Positions 51,402-61,032 are shown, counted from the first letter of the stretch. The stretch is DNA of 64,000 nt from Novosphingobium malaysiense (GCF_000802225.1 NZ_JTDI01000004.1:124001-188000), one strand, 5' to 3'. Notes: generated by a model not told the origin, from the sequence alone. Numbers and translations are program-made.

Positions 51402-54187
51402 TGACCGGACCGGCGCTTACCACCGTCGCTGACCTGACCGCGCGCCTGCAGGACCTGCACAAGCTCACCGCGCAGACCCCGCTCTACAACCCGGTATTCC
51501 AGCTCGGTCTCGAACTCTCGCGCAAGCTGGAAAACGGCGAGATGAGCCTCGACGATATCGAGGCGCTGGTCGCCGAGATGGAATGCGAGGGCCTGCGCGC
51601 CCGCGCCGCCCGTCTCGACCGCATTCTCGAAACCATCCCGGTCGAAGAAAACGACGCCCGCATCGATGCCGCCGCCGACGAGGAGGACTTCACCGCCTTC
51701 GCAGTCCGCTGGCAGCGCCCGGCCGCGCATGTCGTCTTCACCGCGCACCCCACCTTCCTGCTCACCGAAGCGCAGACCGAAGCGGTCGCCGGCGCGGCGT
51801 CGAGCGGCGATCACAGCGAGGCCGCCGTCTGCGTTGCCTCGGCCGAGCGCGACACGATCACGCTCGATTACGAGCACGGCAAGGCCATGGCCGCCATTGC
51901 CCGCGGCCAGAATGCGCGCGACCGCATCAACGGCCGCCTGTTCGACATCGCCGCCAGCCGCTGGCCCAAGCGCTGGAAGAGCCTGCAGCCGATGCCGGTG
52001 CGCTTCGCCACCTGGGTCGGTTACGACATGGACGGGCGCACCGACATCGGCTGGTCGACCTCGATCCGCTACCGTCTGCAGGAAAAGGCCATGCGCCTTG
52101 CCGGCTATGCCGCGAGCCTGAAGGAGATCGAGCCGAAGATCGCCGAGAAGCTCGAACGCGCCGCCGCCCATACCGAGGACATGGTCGCCCGCTTCAGCGA
52201 GGACCTTGCTGCGCCGGAAGACGTGTCCGAGGCCGCCAATGCGCTCACCGCCGATCACCCGGACAAGCTGATCAGCCTCTCCAGCATCATCACCGAGCTT
52301 GAGGAAGAGGCCCGCCACGGCGGCAAGGACGCCGCGCGCAAGCTGCTGGTCGTGGCCGCGGCCATGCGCGCCGACGGGCTCGGCATGGGCTGGATCCACT
52401 TCCGCGTGAACTCGTCGCAGCTCCAGAACGCGATCCGCCGCCGCATGGACCCGGACGGCAAGCTCAACCTCGCCAGCCAGGCCGCGCTGGTGCGCATGCG
52501 CGAGCTGCTGGGCGAAGTGAGGCCGCTCAAGTCCAACTTCGCCGCGCTCGCCATCGAGAACAGCACCGCCGTGCGCCAGTTCCTCGCGATGGCGCAGATC
52601 CTCGAGCATATCGATGCCGATGCACCGATCCGCATGCTCGTGGCCGAATGCGAGCAACCCACCACGGTGCTGGCGGCGCTCTACTTCGCCAAGATGTTCG
52701 GTGTGGAAGACAAGGTCGACGTCTCGCCGCTGTTCGAGACCGAATCCGCGCTCGAACACGGCGGCCGTTTCCTCGATGCGGTGCTCTCCGAACCCGCCTA
52801 TCGCGACTACGCCCGCAAGCGCGGTCGCGTCTCGATCCAGACCGGGTTTTCCGACGCCGGGCGCTTCGTCGGTCAGATCCCGGCGGCACTCGCCATCGAG
52901 CGCCTGCAGGGCCGGCTGGCCGAGGCCATGGCCGCCAACGGCATGGTCGATGTCGCCGCGCTGATCTTCAACACCGGCGGCGAATCCATGGGCCGCGGCT
53001 GCCATCCCACCGACATCGAAGACCGCTTCAAGTGGCAGATGTCGCCCTGGGCCCGCCGCCGCTTCCTGCGCGCCGGCATCCGGCTGGAGCCCGAACTGAG
53101 CTTTCAGGGCGGCGACGGCTACCTGTGGTTCGGCTCCGACGAACTGGCGCTGGCGACGCTCTCCCGCATGGCCGAAAAACCGCTGTGGGCTGCCGATCCG
53201 CGCGCGCCGACAGACGTCTTCTACCGCCGCACCGACCTCAGCCTCGACTTCTATCGCGCCATTCGCCGCGTCCAGCACGGCCACCTCGAAAGCGCGACCT
53301 ACAGCCGGGCGATCACCGCCTTCGGCCTAGGCATGCTCAACGACACCGGCAGCCGCAAGTCGCGCCGCCAGTCGGACCTCAATGCCGATCGGACGATGAG
53401 CCTGCGCCAGATCCGCGCGATCCCGCACAATGCCGTGCTCCAGCAGCTCGGCTATCCGGTGAACGTGATCTCCGGCGTCGGCACCGCCTCGGACGGCAAC
53501 CGCGAGGAAATCGCCGAGATGCTGCAGGAAAGCGTGCGCGGCCGGCAGCTCATCCGGCTGGTGCGCGCCGCCAATGCGCTCGCATCGATCAAGACCGTCG
53601 CGGCCTATGGCGAGCTGTTCAACTCCGCCTACTGGGCCAGCCGCCCCTACCGCGGCGACGAGCAGCACATTTCCGAAGCCTGCCTGACGCTGGCCGAATA
53701 CCTCACCAAGGACGACCGCACCGGCGTCTTCCGCCGCCTCGCCTCGCGCCTGCGGGTCGATGCGATGAAGCTCTACAAGCTGCTCGAGCTGATCCCGGAC
53801 GAAGCCCCGCTGCCCGACCGCGAGCACACCCGCCGGAGCCTCGGCGTCCTGCAGTCGCTGCGCATAGCGCTGTTCAAGCACATGTTCCTGCGCGCGGTCA
53901 TGGTCCCGCCCTTCAGCCGCGCCAACGACATCAGCCGCGACGACGTGCTGGAGATGTTCTTCAGCCTGCGCGTCGACGACGGCCTCGCCCAGCTCCGCCG
54001 CGCCTTCCCGATCCACTTCCCCTCGATCAACGATTTCGCGGTGGACGAGCCCAGCGACTACCCGGATTCAAGCGCCAGCGGCTACGCCCAGATCCACCGC
54101 GACTTCATCGACCCCATCGCACGGTCGCACACGCTGAGCCTGCGGATCACGACGGCCATCGCCAACGAGTTCGGGGCGCATGGCTGA
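51398..54187 (+). CDS. Phosphoenolpyruvate carboxylase-like protein with altered catalytic motifs
   Basis: The 929-residue protein has the overall layout of PEP carboxylase, but key motifs differ. The first His loop is TAHPTF at 115-120 (normally TAHPTE). The GGDRDGNP loop is replaced by VGYDMDGRTDIG. GYSDS-K becomes TGFSDAGRF near 484, and the FHGRGG motif near 524 is FNTGGESMGRGCHP, lacking the His and first Arg. The C-terminal QNTG reads EFGAHG. Some architecture is retained, for example SLRQIRAIPHNAVLQQLGYP. It is coupled to eda by a 4-nt overlap, so it may act on KDPG-derived pyruvate or PEP metabolism, but carboxylase activity is doubtful. Confidence 0.8.
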   Translation: MMTGPALTTVADLTARLQDLHKLTAQTPLYNPVFQLGLELSRKLENGEMSLDDIEALVAEMECEGLRARAARLDRILETIPVEENDARIDAAADEEDFTAFAVRWQRPAAHVVFTAHPTFLLTEAQTEAVAGAASSGDHSEAAVCVASAERDTITLDYEHGKAMAAIARGQNARDRINGRLFDIAASRWPKRWKSLQPMPVRFATWVGYDMDGRTDIGWSTSIRYRLQEKAMRLAGYAASLKEIEPKIAEKLERAAAHTEDMVARFSEDLAAPEDVSEAANALTADHPDKLISLSSIITELEEEARHGGKDAARKLLVVAAAMRADGLGMGWIHFRVNSSQLQNAIRRRMDPDGKLNLASQAALVRMRELLGEVRPLKSNFAALAIENSTAVRQFLAMAQILEHIDADAPIRMLVAECEQPTTVLAALYFAKMFGVEDKVDVSPLFETESALEHGGRFLDAVLSEPAYRDYARKRGRVSIQTGFSDAGRFVGQIPAALAIERLQGRLAEAMAANGMVDVAALIFNTGGESMGRGCHPTDIEDRFKWQMSPWARRRFLRAGIRLEPELSFQGGDGYLWFGSDELALATLSRMAEKPLWAADPRAPTDVFYRRTDLSLDFYRAIRRVQHGHLESATYSRAITAFGLGMLNDTGSRKSRRQSDLNADRTMSLRQIRAIPHNAVLQQLGYPVNVISGVGTASDGNREEIAEMLQESVRGRQLIRLVRAANALASIKTVAAYGELFNSAYWASRPYRGDEQHISEACLTLAEYLTKDDRTGVFRRLASRLRVDAMKLYKLLELIPDEAPLPDREHTRRSLGVLQSLRIALFKHMFLRAVMVPPFSRANDISRDDVLEMFFSLRVDDGLAQLRRAFPIHFPSINDFAVDEPSDYPDSSASGYAQIHRDFIDPIARSHTLSLRITTAIANEFGAHG

Positions 54188-54307
54188 CAACGGGACCGGC
54201 AGTGTTTCAGCACCTTAAGCCGAAACCTGCCGTTCCGGACACGCCGACAAAGCGGTCATCAATTCATTTTGGTTGATTGCTCTGAATGGTCCTAGATAGT
54301 CACATTC

Positions 54308-54934
54308 ATGTTCTTCACGATGCTTCTCGCCGCCGCAGCAATCGCTAGCTGCTTTCTTGTTGTCGGCGGCGGGGCAACAGCTTGGCGCTTGTTATGGCTA
54401 GCTGTGGGCTACTGCCTCTTAGCCAGTATACTAAACCTCTTGCCATGGCTGCTTGGAGCAACGACAATATTGGGTCAGCATTATTGGTGGGAATTTATTG
54501 CGGCCGTTCTTTTTGCGCCTTTTGTTGAAGAAACAATAAAATATTATGCCGCAAAATCACAAACTGATCGAATTCATTCGTTCGCATTGGTGTGCTTGTT
54601 TGGCGTTGCGGAATTTATGCTGTCAAAGGTACTTACGATGTCTCATTTGTATGGATATTTGGGCATTATTGAAACTTTGGAAGCAGTACCAGCACTTCTT
54701 TTGCACGTTCTGACAGCAATTATTTATGCGTTCCATCTAGACGGGCAACGAAATAAGCAATTGATCGTCTGTCTATGCATACATTCAGCTTTCAACAGCA
54801 TAGTATTGCTCGCCCCCCTGCACTTTGCACTTCCGATCACTGGGGTGGCTTTGGCGATTGCGATAGTGTTTTTGCGCCCGTGGCGGGACATTTGCAGGCT
54901 GGGCGTCTGGCAAGATCCGCAATCGGATCGCTAA
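54308..54934 (+). CDS. PrsW-like intramembrane glutamic protease family protein
   Basis: This 208-residue polytopic protein shows the PrsW-type motif order: EExxK in APFVEETIKYYA near 78, an FGVAEFM segment near 99, HVLTAIIYAF near 138 and HSAFNS near 159. Several hydrophobic helices surround them. Such proteins cleave membrane-bound substrates such as anti-sigma factors, or are related to CAAX/immunity proteases. The gene is visibly richer in A and T, with codons unlike its neighbours, suggesting recent acquisition. No partner gene was identified. Confidence 0.75.
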   Translation: MFFTMLLAAAAIASCFLVVGGGATAWRLLWLAVGYCLLASILNLLPWLLGATTILGQHYWWEFIAAVLFAPFVEETIKYYAAKSQTDRIHSFALVCLFGVAEFMLSKVLTMSHLYGYLGIIETLEAVPALLLHVLTAIIYAFHLDGQRNKQLIVCLCIHSAFNSIVLLAPLHFALPITGVALAIAIVFLRPWRDICRLGVWQDPQSDR

Positions 54935-55147
54935 GTCCGCTTACCCCGACTTAGCCGCCCCCCAGGATGGTTGACCCAACGCCGGTAGCCGGTCGACCAT
55001 TCAGGTGAAGGACGGCATTTCAACGCTTTCACCGAGAAGCAGCCTTTCCGGGCAGGCCTAATATGGTGACCTGATCGCGCGGTGCGGTTTCGCATCAGCG
55101 GAACCACTTGATCGACGTCGGGTTGTCTTCGGAAAGGAGACAAGCCG

Positions 55148-55309
55148 ATGAAGGCATTGATTACGCTTATTGCTACCGTTCTTTTGCCGCCGCTTGGCGT
55201 CGCTCTCAAGCATGGCTTGGGCAAAACGTTCCTGATCAATCTGATCCTTACGATCATCCTGTACCTGCCGGGCCTGCTGCACGGCATCTATGTCAATTAC
55301 ATGCGCTGA
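55148..55309 (+). CDS. Pmp3/YqaE (UPF0057) small membrane protein
   Basis: The 53-residue peptide has two membrane segments (LITLIATVLLPPLGVALKHG and FLINLILTIILYLPGLLHGI), ending YVNYMR, the typical Pmp3 layout with the PPLGV turn. GGAAAGGAG precedes the ATG. Members influence membrane potential and stress tolerance in yeast and plants; bacterial roles are unclear. Confidence 0.92.
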   Translation: MKALITLIATVLLPPLGVALKHGLGKTFLINLILTIILYLPGLLHGIYVNYMR

Positions 55310-55340
55310 GGAGGCCGGTTAGGAGTGCGGGGGCGGAACC

Positions 55341-56144
55341 CTACTTCCCGTCCGTCGCCAGCAGCAGGAACGACTTGGCCGTCTCCTCCAGCATCGCCGA
55401 ATCCGGTGAGCCTGGTAGGATCTCGGCCAGCAGGTTGGTGTCCTTGAGCAGCATCTTCGCGCCGTGTTCGAACATGCGCGGCTCGGGAATGCGGGCATAG
55501 ACTTCGAAGCCGAAGCTCTTGCCCGAGCTTTCCTTCACCAGTTCGGCGAGCGCCTTGCGGTCCACGCCGAGCGCCTCGCCGGCCTGCAGCGCGGCCTGCG
55601 CGAGCCCCATGTTCGCGGCCATCAGAGAGTTGTTGACGATCTTGGCCTTCTGCCCGGCCCCGGCCTCGCCGAGCAGGACGATCAGCTTGCCGAAACTTTC
55701 GAAGACGGGTCTGGCCTGATCGAAGGCCGCCTGCGATCCGCCGCACATCACCGTCATCGTACCCGCCTCGGCGCCCGGCGCGCCGCCGCTGACCGGGGCG
55801 TCCATCATGGCGACGCCGTGTTCGGCGCAGAGCGTCTGCACCTTGGCGGCAGTCTCGGGCAGGATTGTCGAATGCAGTGCCAGCAGGCTGCCGCGCTTCA
55901 TAGCCGGCACCAGCCGCGCGCAGATTTCCAACACGTCCGCATCGTTCACCACGCACAGGCCCACATGATCGCACGCCGCACCGAGCGCCTCGACGCTCGC
56001 CGCCACATCCGCGCCCTTCTCTGCGAACTCGACCGTCGCTTCCGGGCGGCGCGCCCAGACGGTGAGCGGAAAGCGCAGCAGCATGCGATGCGCCATCGGT
56101 CCGCCCTGGCTGCCGATGCCGATGAAACCCGTCCTGATGGCCAT
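55341..56144 (-). CDS. Beta-hydroxyacid dehydrogenase (3-hydroxyisobutyrate dehydrogenase family)
   Basis: This 267-residue NAD(P)-dependent enzyme has the dinucleotide motif GFIGIGSQGGPMA (usual Met replaced by Gln), the substrate-binding MDAPVSGGAPGAEAGTM and the catalytic Lys in GAGQKAKIVNNSL. The ATG at 56144 follows GGGAGAGG. It is divergent from the DUF1338-ast operon, so it may use a related hydroxyacid, but the substrate is unknown. Confidence 0.88.
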   Translation of the reverse strand: MAIRTGFIGIGSQGGPMAHRMLLRFPLTVWARRPEATVEFAEKGADVAASVEALGAACDHVGLCVVNDADVLEICARLVPAMKRGSLLALHSTILPETAAKVQTLCAEHGVAMMDAPVSGGAPGAEAGTMTVMCGGSQAAFDQARPVFESFGKLIVLLGEAGAGQKAKIVNNSLMAANMGLAQAALQAGEALGVDRKALAELVKESSGKSFGFEVYARIPEPRMFEHGAKMLLKDTNLLAEILPGSPDSAMLEETAKSFLLLATDGK

Positions 56145-56367
56145 GATGCGCCTCTCCCTTCGATCCTGCTTTTCGATTCCATCGAAGCGGCAACCCGGCC
56201 GTGTGTCCAGCCGTTGTTCCCAAAGATCAGACCGGCCGATCATGCCATCGTCGGGGCGACGCAGGACCGATTCCGGCTATATGCGGCAGTCCGGGCACTG
56301 GCATGGACATGGCGCTATTCACTACTTATGTTGCATGTACGCGCAATATTTTAACAACGAGGATGTC

Positions 56368-57399
56368 ATGGCTTCTGCAGCTTTCCCTGCCGCCGACGAC
56401 AAGCAAACGCTCTCCCGCCTGCTCACGGCCGTGATCGGCGCAGAGCCTGCCCAGGACGCACTCTCTACCCTTGCCATCGCGCCAGAATTGCTGGGTGAAA
56501 GCGACCGCCCGAACCGCGCGCAAGTGGCCATGGCTCTCAATGCCGCGCTGTTCATGGACCTGCTCGAGCGGGTGCCTACCGCCGCGCGTTATGTGGAGGA
56601 CGTGCGCAAGACCGGCGAGCCCATCGTCTTCGATCACGGCGCGCTGCGCACCATCGACGGCCCCTGCGGCGACCTGCCGGCGGGCTATACCGCATTTTCG
56701 CGTCTCCTCGAACCGCTGGGCTACGAAGTCGGCGGGCTCTACCCGCTGCCTGCGCTCAGGATGACCGGGCGCGCCTTCGTGCATCGCGACCTGCCCGAGA
56801 TGATCCCGCAGTTCTTCGTGTCCGAACTTCACGTGCGCGAACTGCCTGAAGCGGCGCAGGGCCATGCCGAGAAGATATTCGGGGACTCGCAGGACCCGCT
56901 GGGCGAGGCCGAATGGCAGGCGCTCGAAGCGCTCTCCCGCGACGGGACCTGTTCGATGGACGAGGCGGGGACCATCGTGACGGGAGCGCTGCGGGCCTTC
57001 AACCGACAGCATCCGGTGCCCACGCTGCAGGACTACCGCGCCCTGCTCGAACACAGCAAGGAAGGCGCCTGGATCGCGACCGAGGGCAATGCCTTCAATC
57101 ACGCCACGACACGCGTTGCCGATGTCGTGGCGCTGGCCGAGGACCTCAAGGCGCAGGGATTCCCGATGAAGCCCGCGGTCGAGATCTCGCAGAACGGCCG
57201 CGTGCGCCAGACCGCCATTCTCGCCGACAAGGTACGCCGCGCCTTTCGCATGCCCGACGGCAGCGAAACCGAACTGGACGTGCCCGGCTCCTTCTATGAA
57301 TTCATCACCCGCGATACCGATCCGGACAGCGGACTGCTCGACCTCACGTTCGACAGCGGCAACGCCACCGGCATCTTCGCGGTGACAAGGGACACATGA
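56368..57399 (+). CDS. DUF1338 / 2-oxoadipate dioxygenase-decarboxylase (HglS/YdcJ) family protein
   Basis: The 343-residue VOC-fold protein has the family's metal and substrate motif FDHGALRT (H90, R94), a second His in EGNAFNHATTR and a late acidic site in SFYEFITRD. In Pseudomonas putida, HglS converts 2-oxoadipate to D-2-hydroxyglutarate in lysine catabolism. The ATG at 56368 follows GAGGA; an upstream in-frame start is weaker. It is the first gene of a four-gene unit with astD and astA, linked by an ATGA overlap. Confidence 0.82.
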   Translation: MASAAFPAADDKQTLSRLLTAVIGAEPAQDALSTLAIAPELLGESDRPNRAQVAMALNAALFMDLLERVPTAARYVEDVRKTGEPIVFDHGALRTIDGPCGDLPAGYTAFSRLLEPLGYEVGGLYPLPALRMTGRAFVHRDLPEMIPQFFVSELHVRELPEAAQGHAEKIFGDSQDPLGEAEWQALEALSRDGTCSMDEAGTIVTGALRAFNRQHPVPTLQDYRALLEHSKEGAWIATEGNAFNHATTRVADVVALAEDLKAQGFPMKPAVEISQNGRVRQTAILADKVRRAFRMPDGSETELDVPGSFYEFITRDTDPDSGLLDLTFDSGNATGIFAVTRDT

Positions 57400-58814
57400 T
57401 CATGCTCCAATCCTTCGATCCCGCCACCGGCGATCTGGTCTGGGAAGGTGAGACCGCCGGCTCCGAGGCCGTCACCGCCGCGCTTCAGAAAGCGCGCAAG
57501 GCGTTTCCGGCATGGGCCGCCCTGCCCGTCGAGGCGCGCGTGGAGGCGGTGCAGCGATTCAAGGCCGCACTCGAAGCCCGCAAGGACACGCTGGGAGAAA
57601 CGATCTCGCGCGAGACGGGCAAGCCGCGCTGGGAGGGCCTCGCCGAAGCCGGATCGATGATCGGCAAGGTCGGCATCTCGATCACCGCGCAGGCCGAACG
57701 CGCGGGCGAGAAACGCTCCGACATGCCCTTCGGCCAGGCCGTGCTCCGCCACCGTCCGCACGGGGTGATGGCGGTGCTCGGCCCGTTCAACTTCCCCGGC
57801 CACCTGCCCAACGGCCACATCGTCCCCGCCCTGCTCGCGGGCAACACGGTGGTGTTCAAGCCCTCCGAGATGACGCCCGCCACCGGCGCGGCCATGGCCG
57901 AATGCTGGGCCGAGGCGGGTCTGCCCGAAGGCGTGTTCCAGATCCTGCAGGGCGGACGCGAGACCGGCGAAGCGCTGCTTTCCGGCGATATCGACGGGCT
58001 GCTCTTCACCGGCTCAGCCAAGGCGGGCGCGCACTTCCGCCACATGTTCGCCGACCGCCCAGACGTGATCCTCGCGCTCGAACTCGGCGGCAACAACCCG
58101 CTGATCGCATGGGATGGCGATGTGGAAGAGGCCGCCTCGGTGGTCGTCCAGTCGGCGTTCGTCACCACCGGTCAGCGCTGCTCCTGCGCGCGCCGCCTGA
58201 TCGTACCCGACAACGAATTCGGCACCGCACTGGTCGAGGCCGTCGATGCGCTCGCCGGCAAGCTGGTCATCGGCGCCTGGGACGAGACGCCCGAGCCCTA
58301 CATGGGCCCGCTGATTTCCGAGGCCGCCGCAGCCGGCGCCAAGGCGCAGGTCGAAGCTCTGATCGGCCACGGCGCCAAAGTGATCCGCCCGTTCACCGGA
58401 ATCGAGGGCCGCAGCAGCGCTTTCGTCACCCCCGCCATCCTCGACGTGACCGGCGTGGGCGTGCCCGACGAGGAGATATTCGCGCCCGTCCTGCAGGTCC
58501 GCCGCGTCGGCGACTTCGACGCCGCGCTGGCTGCCGCCAACCACACCCGCTTTGGCCTTTCCGCAGGCCTGATCAGCGCCGACGATGCCTTGTGGGAGCG
58601 TTTCATCCACGAATGCCGCGCCGGCGTGGTCAACCGCAACCGCCCGACCACCGGTGCCGCCGGATCGATGCCCTTCGGCGGGCTGGGCGACAGCGGCAAT
58701 CACCGCCCGAGCGCCTACTACGCCGCCGACTACTGCGCCTATCCGGTCGCCAGCTTCGAAGCGGCGAGCGCGGAAGGCAATTCGGGTGCTCTGGCCGGAA
58801 AGCTGCGCGCATGA
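57396..58814 (+). CDS. astD: Succinylglutamate-semialdehyde dehydrogenase (AstD)
   Basis: The 472-residue aldehyde dehydrogenase has the NAD motif LFTGSAKAGAHF, the general-base Glu in LALELGGNNPL and the nucleophile Cys in TTGQRCSCARR. The GHLPNGHIVPALLAGNTVVFKPSE region and the RPTTGAAGSMPFGG ending are characteristic of AstD. It oxidises N-succinylglutamate semialdehyde to N-succinylglutamate in arginine catabolism. It overlaps neighbours by 4 nt on both sides. Confidence 0.92.
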   Translation: MIMLQSFDPATGDLVWEGETAGSEAVTAALQKARKAFPAWAALPVEARVEAVQRFKAALEARKDTLGETISRETGKPRWEGLAEAGSMIGKVGISITAQAERAGEKRSDMPFGQAVLRHRPHGVMAVLGPFNFPGHLPNGHIVPALLAGNTVVFKPSEMTPATGAAMAECWAEAGLPEGVFQILQGGRETGEALLSGDIDGLLFTGSAKAGAHFRHMFADRPDVILALELGGNNPLIAWDGDVEEAASVVVQSAFVTTGQRCSCARRLIVPDNEFGTALVEAVDALAGKLVIGAWDETPEPYMGPLISEAAAAGAKAQVEALIGHGAKVIRPFTGIEGRSSAFVTPAILDVTGVGVPDEEIFAPVLQVRRVGDFDAALAAANHTRFGLSAGLISADDALWERFIHECRAGVVNRNRPTTGAAGSMPFGGLGDSGNHRPSAYYAADYCAYPVASFEAASAEGNSGALAGKLRA

Positions 58815-60016
58815 GCGGCCTGACCAACGACGAAAGCGACCTCCTCGCCCCGGTCGAGCGCGGCCCGATCCTCGAACGCACGCTAGCATGGGCGGCGATC
58901 AACAGCGGCACCGCCAATCTCGATGGCGTCGCGGCGATGGCCGAGCGGCTGGCAAATGCCTTTGCCGCGCTGCCGGGCGACGTGCGACTGGTCGATCCCG
59001 CCCCGGTCGAGAAAGTCGACGACGAAGGCCACATGCGCGCGGTCGCCCATGGCCGCCATCTCGTCGTTTCTGTAAGGCCCGAGGCCGAGCGCCGCGTGAT
59101 CCTCACCGGCCACATGGACACGGTCTACGCCAGGGAGCACCCCTTCCAGACCTGTGACTGGCTCGACGACGACACGCTCCACGGCCCCGGCACCGCCGAC
59201 ATGAAGGGCGGCCTCTCGTTGATGCTCGAAGGCCTGCTCACTTACGAACGCGGTAACCCTACGCTCGGCTACGACGTGATGATCAACAGCGACGAGGAGA
59301 CCGGCTCGCTCTCTTCCGCCGCGCTGATCGCCGAACTGGCGCAAGGCAAGCTGGCGGCGCTGACCTACGAGCCCGGCCTGCCCGATGGGTCGATGGCGCG
59401 CGCCCGCCCCGGCTCGGGCAACTATGCCGCGGTGATCCACGGCCGCTCCGCCCATGCGGGCCGCAATCCCGAGGACGGACGCAATGCCGTCGTCGCTGCC
59501 GGCGACCTCGCGCTGCGTCTCGCTGCGGGGCGGCAGGACGGGCTTTCGGTCAACCCCGCGCGGATCGAGGGCGGCGCGCCCAACAACACCGTGCCCGACC
59601 TCGCCATCCTCCACTTCAACCTGCGCCCGCGCACGCCCCAACTGGGCCAGATCGCGCGCAAGCTGATCGACGAGGCAATCGCCGCCGTCGCCGTGGAGCA
59701 CGACGTCTCGATCCATCTCACTGGCCGCGTCTCGCGCCCGCCCAAGCCGATCGGCGAAAAGACTGAAGCCCTGTTCGGCCTCGTCTCCAAGGCCGCGACC
59801 GACCTCGGTCAGGCGATGACGTGGAAAGACACCGGCGGCGTGTGCGACGGGAACAACATCGCGGCCTGCGGCGTACCCGTGCTCGACACGATGGGCGCGC
59901 TGGGCGGTGCGATCCACTCGCCCGACGAATTCATGCTCGCCAGTTCGCTGGAAGCCCGCGCGCGGCTGACGGCTCTGGTCATGCACCGTCTCGACAGGCA
60001 GGGTGTGCAGCCATGA
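58811..60016 (+). CDS. M20 family metallopeptidase/amidohydrolase
   Basis: The 401-residue dizinc hydrolase has the metal ligands in GHMDTVYA, GTADMKGGLS and NSDEETGS (catalytic Glu pair), and a late His in GGAIHSPDEF. Between astD and astA it is placed where the AstE deacylase would be needed, so it may hydrolyse N-succinylglutamate; this is inferred, as AstE normally belongs to a different family. It shares 4-nt overlaps with both neighbours. Confidence 0.85.
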   Translation: MSGLTNDESDLLAPVERGPILERTLAWAAINSGTANLDGVAAMAERLANAFAALPGDVRLVDPAPVEKVDDEGHMRAVAHGRHLVVSVRPEAERRVILTGHMDTVYAREHPFQTCDWLDDDTLHGPGTADMKGGLSLMLEGLLTYERGNPTLGYDVMINSDEETGSLSSAALIAELAQGKLAALTYEPGLPDGSMARARPGSGNYAAVIHGRSAHAGRNPEDGRNAVVAAGDLALRLAAGRQDGLSVNPARIEGGAPNNTVPDLAILHFNLRPRTPQLGQIARKLIDEAIAAVAVEHDVSIHLTGRVSRPPKPIGEKTEALFGLVSKAATDLGQAMTWKDTGGVCDGNNIAACGVPVLDTMGALGGAIHSPDEFMLASSLEARARLTALVMHRLDRQGVQP

Positions 60017-61032
60017 CCTTCATCCTCAGACCTGCCCGCGAAAAGGACCTCGAAGCGCTCTACCGCATGGCCAAGGGCACCGGCGGCGGCTTCACCAACC
60101 TGCCGCCCGACAAGCCGACGCTGAAAGCCAAGCTGGAACGCGCCGCAAAGGCCTTTGCCCGCGAAGACGACACGCTGAACGACGACCTGTTCGTCTTCAT
60201 CCTCGAGGATACCGAGACCGGGAAAGTGCGCGGCACCTGCCAGATCTTCTCGCAGGTCGGCACCGAGCTGCCCTTCTATTCCTACCGCATCGGTCGCATC
60301 ACCCAGCACTCCAAGGAACTGGACCGCACCTTCCGCGCCGAGATGCTGACGCTGTGCACCGATCTCGACGGCTCGAGCGAAGTCGGCGGCCTCTATCTCG
60401 ACCCGACCGAGCGCTCCTCGGGCGTCGGCAAGCTGCTCGCGCGCAGCCGCTACCTGTTCATCCGCGCCCACCGCGCCAAGTTCGCCGACCGCACCCTGGC
60501 TGAACTGCGCGGCGCCATCGACGATGCGGGCAACTCGCCGTTCTGGGACGGCCTCGCCGGCCGCTTCTTCGACATGAGCTTTCGCGACGCCGACGAGTTC
60601 AACGCGCGCCACGGCAACCAGTTCATCGCCGATCTCATGCCCAAGCACCCGATCTACACCGCGCTGCTCTCCGAAGGCGCGCGGCAGGTCATGGGCCAGC
60701 CGCACTACTCGGGCCGCCCGGCGATGCGCATGCTCGAAAACGAGGGTTTCCGCTTCCAGAACTACGTCGACATCTTCGACGGCGGCCCCTCGATGATGGC
60801 CGACACCGACCGCATCCGCACCATACAGGTCGCGCAGGACGCGAAGATCACCGCGCTCACCGTGCCCGAGGACGACGGCCCGACGCACATCGTCTCCTGC
60901 GGCCGCCTCGCCCAGTTCCGCGCCTGCATCGGCCAGCTGACCGAGACGGCGGAGGGCGTCACGCTGGACGAGGAAACCGCGGCGGCCATGGGTGTAGGCG
61001 TGGGGGATACGGTGACCTACGCACCGGCGTGA
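60013..61032 (+). CDS. astA: Arginine N-succinyltransferase (AstA)
   Basis: This 339-residue GNAT-like enzyme transfers succinate from succinyl-CoA to arginine, the first AST step. It begins TFILRPAREKDLEALYRMAK and contains RIGRITQHSKELDRTF, VGGLYLDPTERSSGVGKLLA and GRFFDMSFRDADEF, characteristic of AstA. The ATG at 60013 overlaps the hydrolase stop. AstB and AstC are not in the window. Confidence 0.94.
   Translation: MTFILRPAREKDLEALYRMAKGTGGGFTNLPPDKPTLKAKLERAAKAFAREDDTLNDDLFVFILEDTETGKVRGTCQIFSQVGTELPFYSYRIGRITQHSKELDRTFRAEMLTLCTDLDGSSEVGGLYLDPTERSSGVGKLLARSRYLFIRAHRAKFADRTLAELRGAIDDAGNSPFWDGLAGRFFDMSFRDADEFNARHGNQFIADLMPKHPIYTALLSEGARQVMGQPHYSGRPAMRMLENEGFRFQNYVDIFDGGPSMMADTDRIRTIQVAQDAKITALTVPEDDGPTHIVSCGRLAQFRACIGQLTETAEGVTLDEETAAAMGVGVGDTVTYAPA

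Noticed and set aside
50699..53284. An 861-codon minus-strand frame across eda and the PEPC-like gene
   Set aside because: The translation has no family features and covers convincing genes on the other strand; a GC-driven shadow.
57512..60016. A long alternate start that would fuse astD-region sequence to the M20 hydrolase
   Set aside because: Only the part from ATG 58811 has M20 motifs; the upstream part is a frame-shifted reading of astD.
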